64,000 nucleotides of DNA, from NCBI GenBank assembly GCA_029532415.1, contig JAQOTA010000047.1:2356001-2420000 (forward strand), in the 5' to 3' direction. A program made the position numbers and the translations under genes. The notes below the pieces were generated by a model. It saw only the letters and a program-made list of their open reading frames with translations. It was not told where the DNA came from and did not search any database. This stretch comes from Marasmius tenuissimus (lineage: Eukaryota; Basidiomycota; Agaricomycetes; Agaricales; Marasmiaceae). This document shows positions 57,181 through 64,000 of this stretch, piece by piece; position 1 is the stretch's first letter; every line of letters begins with the position of its first letter.

Positions 57181-58287
57181 TTACAGGGCAGCACGTATAC
57201 TATGGGGGTAGAAATCCTTCTGTAACTCGTGCACCAGAACATCACTGGACAGTATGTCGTAGTGCCCAGCATCTAGAACCCGAATTATCGCACTTGGAAA
57301 CCCTCTACGTATCCCAATATCCACCCATTCCTGCTGGGAGTGTGCTGGGATGCACGAGTGTATACCCTTGTCAGCCAGAAAAACAGTGATCGGACATCTG
57401 AGCTCTTTGAGCCATCGACTGAGGGCTCTAGAGTCGGGCGGTCGGATGCGATCTCGAGAGGTAACCTCCTCGAGGAAGTCGTATACAGCGGATAGGAATA
57501 CCTCGAGAAAGTCCCCAAAGTTTCGGAGGAAAGGGTCGACTGGCTTTTTCTCCCATGCCTCCGTAAGTCCGTCGGCGAGTTTGTGTCGACGGACAACTTT
57601 ACCTCCTAGATCCTTGCGGAGGAGATGACAAACAAAAAAGTAGTTCTTTTCCACGAATTGAGCGCGTATCTGGTCTCGTGACATCGACGTGAGGTCGGTG
57701 TCAAGACCCATAGGAGGAGCGAAGAAGACTGTAGGGAAGTGATCAATGAAGACAAGCTGGATAATTTTGTCTCCCCCATTCTCGATGATGTGTACCATCT
57801 CGAGTAGGGTTATGGCAGTCGCAGAGAAAGCGGCGAGACGATATGGTCCTTGAGGTTGCTCTTCCTTCAGGTACGCGTGGGATCAATATCGTGAAACGTG
57901 TAGGATTTGATCGGAAGTAGTACAGAAACCTACCTTTATTTTCTGAACGTAGAACTCGGCCTGTGCATGTATCGAGGAAAGAGGGGTGTCTGGTGTTGAT
58001 TGTATTGCCCAAATAGCAGAATGAAATTTCTTCTGTAGGGGTCCGAAGCTGTGAATATTACCCCCTCCACCTGTGGCACGAAGCTATGAGTCATCATCAA
58101 TGCTCGAGAATCACAAATTTCACGTACCATGAAGCATTATGAGCGGTATCTGGCCAGGGACATGCCTCAGCTTGACAATGACTTCTTTTGCCGGTGGTAC
58201 GCGAGGCCATTTGATCTGTTGACCCGCTAGCTCGTCTTCGGGACTTGGATCGACCATGAATTGCAGGGTTGGCTCAGATTTCGCCAT
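57181..58287 (-). CDS. Thioesterase-like alpha/beta hydrolase, copy 2
   Basis: Paralog of the hydrolase at 48212. ATG 58287 gives MAKSEPTLQFMVDPSPEDEL and GQIPLIMLHG; an intron (GTACGT...TGCCACAG) leads to GGGNIHSFGPLQKKFHSAIW; a second short intron precedes GPYRLAAFSATAITLLEMVH. The same A-F-S-A-T elbow, TVFLADKGIHSCI acid region and LDAGHYDILS His are kept, ending DFYPHSIRAAL with TAA 57181-57183. Conservation of the unusual elbow in both copies argues it is functional. It is divergent from the MFS transporter at 59109 (821 bp between starts). A longer upstream frame to 58500 is ignored because the paralog begins at the equivalent Met. Confidence 0.82.
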
Positions 58288-59108
58288 TAAGTTTGAATTG
58301 ACGAAGGGTCTATACCAGAAGGGCTGATGAAGATTGGCAGGGGCTGATAAAATCGTGATTTTAGCCTGAAGCCTCGAAGTTATATGCCAGCAAGCACCAC
58401 ATGAGTCGGATCCCGTCAAGGTGAAGAGGAAGCTGAAACATCGGGTTGTCCGTGTTCTCCGCCAGATCCGAATCTCTATCGGAGTAGAGCAAGTGCCCAA
58501 AAATAGCTTGAAGGGACCATTTGCAGTAATGGGGACTCAGAACCTGATGTCAATGTTATCACCCATAGACATCCTTCTGATCGCTGTAGTATGTACAGAA
58601 CCGAATGTTGGAAAATGCTCCAAAGGTGATGGCTCGGTTCGTACGACAGCTGGCATTGGCCACCGATTAGCCACTGCTAATGGTGCCACTTCGGCTTTAC
58701 CCGAGCAAATTCCCACACCCTTTATGAACTTCTGAATGCTCTTGTACCGGAACTGCTACCAGAACGTCTCACACAATCAGAATGTCTGAACAGGGACCCC
58801 CTCAAGACCCCGACATAGCTTTCTACCAGCCCACTGTCATCGCTAGCATTCCGTAGTTGACGATGAACCAGTTCATATCATATCGGCAGCTCGGTTGAAG
58901 AATCTGATCCCTAGAAGGCCATGGCTTCTCGAAGTTTTCTCTTGAGAACCGTGACGGCATACCACGTTGCAATATACGGTAAGGTTTATTATTAGTCCCT
59001 ATAAGGTTCTCAGGCGAAAATCCACTCACGTTCTTTCGTTTCTCGTTTCCCGCCAAGATCCAACTCCGCGGCGGTTCCATCGTTGACCCTTGTACAGGTC
59101 TTACCATC
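58288..59108. promoter_or_regulatory. Divergent promoter region, hydrolase copy 2 / MFS transporter
   Basis: 821 bp between oppositely directed genes. No gene or repeat recognised. A short pyrimidine-rich run precedes the MFS start. Confidence 0.4.
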
Positions 59109-61187
59109 ATGTCGACTTCCCCTCCACCTCGCCAGGTTGATAACGAGACCACTCGGTCGAAACCTAGCACGTCTTTAGGGTCGGTGGAAGAGAAAGTCGT
59201 TGAGAGAGCACAAGGGCCACCGGAGCTTCCGAATGGTGGACTGCGGGCATGGTGTACCGGTGGGTGAATGCTTTCTGTGGCTAGTCACACTTACACTTAT
59301 ATCGAACCGTCGAGATAGTTCTCGGAGGCTTCCTACTCCAGTTCTGTTGCGGAGGGTGCGTTCGCTCTAAGTCTCAGCCGTTAATGCCAAGATTGAACCC
59401 GCTCATCTGTCTAGTTACTCAGTCTCCTTTGGGGTATATCAAGGCGAGTGGACGGTCAACCCGAAAGTTCTCGATGCGCGTTTCTCAGACATGACCATTC
59501 AGACTTCTACGTTCGGGAATTCCTTACCAACTCTTCTCCTTCGGCCATTTCGTGTGTATTCGCACCCCAGGGTAATACTGTGGACACTAACTATAATTCT
59601 CGCCTAGATGGATTGGAAGCGCAAATACATGTCTGTTAATCGCGGGAGGTGTCATTGCGGGCCGTTTGTATGACCGTGGATACTTGTGAGCTGCCTCAAC
59701 TCATTTCGGACAATTCAATGGCTCAATTTATTCTACCATCACAGCTACTGGCTGCTCTATGGGGGCTCACTTTTGACAGTCTTCTCGTTATTTATGCTCT
59801 CCTTGGCGAAACCGAATCATTACTACCAGGTGCGTTTCGACTTTGTCATCATGTTTCAAGCGCTCAGACACTCTTTAGGTCTTCCTGAGTCACGGAATCG
59901 GTGCTGGCCTCGGTGTTGGAATGACCTATGTCCCAAGCATTGCGATTACTGCACAGTACTTCTCAACAAGACGTGCATTAGCTATGACTACAATCGCCAC
60001 AGGAGCTTCTATTGGGTCGATCGTTCACCCTATCATGCTCAACAACACGCTCGGAAAACTGGGGTTCGCGAACGCAGTCCGTGCGAGCACTGGTATGATC
60101 GCTGGATTGCTTCTGATTGCTTGCTGCTTGATGAAAACGCGGACGACGGTAAAAAAACAAGCCTCGGGAAGCTCCAAGACTGTTCTAAAGGGTATCTCCA
60201 AAGACCCAGCTTACATCACCGCGACCGTTGGGTACATAGGTTTCTTGAATTCTGCGCCCGCTAGCTGAAACTCTCACCGACCTAGATTGATGATTTTATC
60301 AATCGGGCTCTACTTCCCATTATTTTATATTCAGCTTGATGCTGTCAAGCACAACCTCAACGAAACTTTCGCTTTCTACTCTGTAAGTGCCATGGCCACC
60401 ACCAGTCACTTCGATGTTTCGAACTCACGTAATACAGCTTGTGATTCTTAACTTCGCCAATGTACTCGGCCGTATCATTCCCGGATTTCTCGCGAACACA
60501 TTTGGGGTGGCGAACATGATAACCGCCTCAGCTTTGATCTGCTCTGCCGTGACCTTCGCTATGATTGGGCTGAAGGACGAAATCGGTGTTGTCTTTATCG
60601 CTCTCATTTATGGCTTCGTGATAGGGGCTAGTAAGTTCTCGGGATCGCTACTGCGGACACGACGTAATCACTGCCTATAGTCATTTCCTTGATGGGACCC
60701 TTGATCGTTCTCCTCACGAGCGACATCTCAGAGCTTGGGTGAGTGATTGATCGATATGAGGAAGCAGCCGACTCAAACCACCCATCGTCTTTCTAGTGCT
60801 CGCATGGGAATCGCTTATTTCTTCTCTGGTAAGATTCTTGGCTATGGTTTCATCAGTCAATTCCAATTAACGTCCTTTTAGGCATCGCTGGGCTCATTGG
60901 TACGATCTCTTATCGACTGCGTATTGTTCCCGCTCAATCCAAAATTACTAACACTAGGAACCCCTATTGCTGGTGCACTACTCACCAAGGACTTCATATG
61001 GTGGAGACCCGCTGTGTTTAGCGGGGTAAGCACGATACGAATCCTCTCCAGGCCTAAGCCACGATCTCACTTGACATACTATTAGGCCACTAGTCTTGTA
61101 GGGGGAGCGTTCTACATCCTCATGTTGATCATCTTGAGAAGGAAGAAATCAAGGGCCGAGAGTCGCGCCACTGATTCCAGATTGTAA
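59109..61187 (+). CDS. MFS transporter, monocarboxylate-transporter (MCT/Mch) type
   Basis: Plasma-membrane carrier of the MCT-like fungal group. ATG 59109 gives MSTSPPPRQVDNETTRSKPS; helix 1 starts GGLRAWCT then LGGFLLQFCCGG. Further landmarks are VREFLTNSSPSAISW, GGVIAGRLYDRGY, LLYGGSLLTVFSLFMLSLAK, GIGAGLGVGMTYVPSIAITA, QYFSTRRALAMTTIATGASI, GSIVHPIMLN, FANVLGRIIPGFLANTFGV and MGIAYFFSGIAGLIGTPIAG. The C-terminus is LMLIILRRKKSRAESRATDS with TAA 61185-61187. About ten introns. Such proteins move carboxylates, riboflavin or secondary products; placed beside a ligase and a P450 it is a candidate importer or exporter for the pathway. Confidence 0.9.
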
Positions 61188-62034
61188 TTCTATTGGCATT
61201 GCTGTATTGTTACTTACTTGATTTTCTGCGACTTAATTTTGCGACATATTTGGCGTGAGAAACCTTGTCATCATCATGGGACTCGCGCCAGCGTCTGTTG
61301 ATCCCGCCTGTTTTTCTTACACAACAACCGACTGCGGGTTTTTTTTACCTCGCAGAAGACGATCGACCATTGATTTTTCGGAGGTTCTCCAGGAGAATAG
61401 CTCCATTGTCATAATTCAAGCCGGCTACTTCTCCGCGCCTGTACGATCACGCCGCTGGCGACAATCGGCTCGTGATATCATTAAAAGGTTTGCTTCGGAT
61501 AACAAAAGAGATTTGGGCTCAATTTGGATTTGAGCGGTATCATGGTTCTGCTCCACGGAATGCGGGTTTGATAGGTTCGGAAAACGATATACTCGATGCA
61601 TGATTCTAAACTTATTATTCATAGCTGCATCTCCCGGGGCGCGCTGCTATGAAGAGATTAAAAGTCCACCCACGCAAGTTCCGAAGCACCGTGCCAGACC
61701 TACCCGCTTATCTGATCGAGCTTTATATCGACTTCAAGGACATTGGTAGCGCTCAGTAGCACAGTTAGCCCGTTCTGGTTCCCCCATCACCGACATGTAG
61801 GGCGTGTCCACTATCCTTCCGGGTGGAGAATACACGGGATGGGATGATCTGATGTGCCCTGGACAGTAAGCGTCTTCCATGGAGATGCTGTATGCACGCG
61901 TACAGTCCCTCTTCTTCTGAATTTGTTTCGTGTCCCGCAGGCTTCTGATTTTCTCTTTAGGACGTATGATGTCGGGAGTCAAATGAATAGTACGGCTTGG
62001 TCTCGACACTGATAAATCCCAGCTCCTAGCTATC
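61188..62034. other. Intergenic region
   Basis: Between two genes in the same direction. ORFs at 61255, 61425 and 61734 have no family features. The right end should carry the P450 promoter. Confidence 0.4.
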
Positions 62035-64000
62035 ATGATCCTCACCCAAAGGATGTCTCCATTCCCGCCTATGAGCACTCTACTTCACTGGCACCAGGAT
62101 CCGCTTGCGTTCGTATTGAAAGGGAGCGTGATAATGGCAGCCACCCTCGTTCTGGCGCGTTGGTATTTGACCAAGGTCATTTACAACTCGACTTCTTTGC
62201 CCCCCACGGTTCGTTAGCCTGACGAGGAATACATTTCTAGAGGTCATATCCATCCAATGCACCTCCCCTAGTGGAGATCGAGGTAGTTCAAATCGTCATG
62301 CCATTGAGATGAAATTTCTCACGATCTCCATAGTCCAGCGAGATGTTCAACAACCCCAAAGCTGCATATGAATCAGCCCTACGCAATAGCAGAGGTATTG
62401 TTGGAGTCCGAAGGAAAGGACGCGTAAGGAAGCCTTTTGTCCGTTGAGGGCGTTCGATGCTCATATTCGCTTGTAGCTAGAGTACATCGTCGACCGGTCC
62501 TTCACACATCAAGTTTTAACAGATGACTCCAAATTTAGCTTCGAGCTAGGCACTCTCTCTGTGAGTACTGAGCACTGAGGTACCAGATGCTCGTGATAAC
62601 GGTCGACCCTATCAGGCTCTCAACATGCACATTCTCCTCTGGTTTAAACGTCGATTTATCCCCGACATGGATCATTTTGTTCAGTCAGAAATAGCCTCCC
62701 GTCTCGATGAGGCGATAGCAGCTGGTGAGCATTTTCCTACGACGGGTATCATACGGGTCGCTCACTCTGCCTCCCCAGTTGTCCCAACCTTCCAAAGCAA
62801 CGTCGAAGATCTGATAAACGACTTACCTCCCGGCAGCGCCCTTACCCCAGTGGATTTTGAGGCATTTGTTCACCGCACTATGGCTTCTGCCATGATTCAG
62901 TTGATTCTAGGCAAGGTTGGTACCAAACCAAACTTGACTAGCTCGATGGTCTGATCTGAATTTCACTAGGATTACCTCTCCCCAGACAATATCAAACGGG
63001 TGGAGAAGATCGCAGTTGAGGTAGCGACCCTGGGAGGTATCTTCCAGAACATGAGTTGGTTCGCACGTACCTTTCCCAGAGTGTGGCGCATTGCGACATG
63101 GTTAATTCTTGTGTCATTCTCAGTGGTTCTGTCGCGCTGACTACGGCTAATAGGCTCCGGGTATTCCTTTACTCTATTCCTATCAACTTCATCCTGGGTA
63201 TCGGGCACGAAGTCTATCATCAACTAGGCCAAATTGATGCTTACGACAAAGAAGGGCATCGAGATTCAGTATGTCATTCTTCCTCGCTCAGATCTTTCTG
63301 GTTGAAATCCATACGCAGGACGGCGGAACCGCGTTCACCTGGGCGAGAAAATATGTCGACCACAGTCAAGGCCAAATCGGCGTCCTCGATCGATTGTGGA
63401 TTCTCACTGTAGTTCTGGGGTCAGTTATGGACTTTTACAAAGAGAGAACCTGATGTCTGACAGTGTCATTGAAGGATGATCTTTGCCTCGGTCCACCAGA
63501 CGTAAGTCCGTTACTATATTCATGTTCCTTCATCCCAATACTAACTCCAATCCAGGGCTGTCGTTATGGTTTGGATCGCGTTCGAGCTAGCGAAACGACC
63601 CGAGAACGTGAAACTAATCCGAGAAGAGATGGATCGTGAGGGGATGTCGATGCGCTACGCCTCACTCCGTCGCTTTGAATACCTCGACTCCTTTATTCGT
63701 GAAGTAATGAGGACGAAGGGTGATACTTTAAGCACCGTTCGAATGACTACTATGGACGTCCCCCTGGGAGGTTATATCATCCCTTCAGGCGAGTGGTGAC
63801 TATTTCAGCGGGATTCTCTTCTGACGAACTCGTGCAGGGTCCTTTGTCATTCCCCTTGCTACCCAGTCTCACGAAAGCGAACTCCTTCACGGCAAAAAAG
63901 CTCGAGAATTCATCGGTGATCGATGGGTAGGACAAGAGAAGCCTGCTTCCATGCTCAGTCCCTCCTACTGGCCATTTGGACTCGGCCGGTGGGCCTGTCC
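62035..64000 (+). CDS. Cytochrome P450 monooxygenase, copy 2 (cut by window end)
   Basis: Paralog of the P450 at 43015. The N-terminus, probably from ATG 62035 or 62071, has a membrane anchor (FVLKGSVIMAATLVLARWYL). Then FNNPKAAYESALRNSRGIVG, VRRKGR, EYIVDRSFTHQVLTDDSKF, NMHILLWFKRRFIPDMDHFV, VDFEAFVHRTMASAMIQLIL, the same I-helix FASVHQTAVVMVWIAFELAK, YLDSFIREVMRTKGDT (ExxR), SFVIPLATQSHESELLHGKK and the start of the heme loop WPFGLGRWACP at the last base. The ligand Cys is inside the window; the final roughly 60 residues are outside. Introns match copy 1. No lesion seen. Confidence 0.88.

Noticed and set aside
61734..62078. 114-codon minus-strand ORF overlapping the P450 copy 2 start
   Set aside because: No family features, and it overlaps the likely P450 promoter and start.
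1..64000. tRNA, rRNA, CRISPR arrays and bacterial-type operons
   Set aside because: No cloverleaf-type sequence, rRNA block or spaced repeat array was recognised by eye. The intron-rich genes show a eukaryotic genome, so CRISPR and operon calls do not apply.

Overview
The window looks like nuclear DNA from a filamentous basidiomycete, probably an agaricomycete. Genes are broken by many 45-75 bp GT-AG introns. F-box/leucine-rich-repeat-like proteins of the mushroom-expanded type occur in a local cluster, a full-length GCN2 kinase is present, and the rest is fungal secondary-metabolism style enzymes. Species cannot be told from the sequence. Exon limits were read by eye from splice consensus and from comparison of paralogs inside the window; each multi-exon gene is given as one span from start codon to stop codon.

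Region 1 (1-21.6 kb) is an F-box family cluster with nine loci. Three are single divergent genes (about 164-1826, 2299-3678, 5324-6991). Two are decayed tandem copies (7990-9470 and 9854-11318). Four form a tandemly duplicated block of two convergent genes (14657-16405 with 16465-17970, then 18339-20234 with 20153-21551). Several members carry one clear lesion each: a frameshift, nonsense codons, a 10-bp slippage duplication, or a lost stop codon. A Dal5/Tna1-type MFS transporter (11385-13601) sits inside the cluster.

Region 2 (21.6-31.4 kb) holds a long inverted-repeat (foldback) DNA element with a smaller palindromic element nested in one arm, then the eIF2-alpha kinase GCN2 on the minus strand (23026-29347). 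About 290 bp upstream of GCN2 lies a young, non-autonomous LTR retrotransposon (29637-31365) with two apparently identical 342-bp LTRs and a 5-bp target duplication. A third, solo copy of the LTR lies at 50813-51155, inside an intron of a membrane-protein gene.

Region 3 (33-64 kb) is a metabolic neighbourhood: two ANL-type acyl/aryl-CoA ligases, two alpha/beta-hydrolase thioesterase-like proteins, two cytochrome P450s (the second cut by the window end), an aldo-keto reductase, two intact and one relic NAD(P)-dependent DFR-like reductases, and a monocarboxylate-transporter-type MFS protein. The ligase, thioesterase and P450 each occur as a paralogous pair, so the region looks like a duplicated and rearranged cluster for oxidising, activating and releasing a carboxylic acid, without any visible PKS or NRPS core. 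The product is unknown. A 659-bp hAT-like MITE with a perfect 8-bp target duplication sits just upstream of the second ligase.
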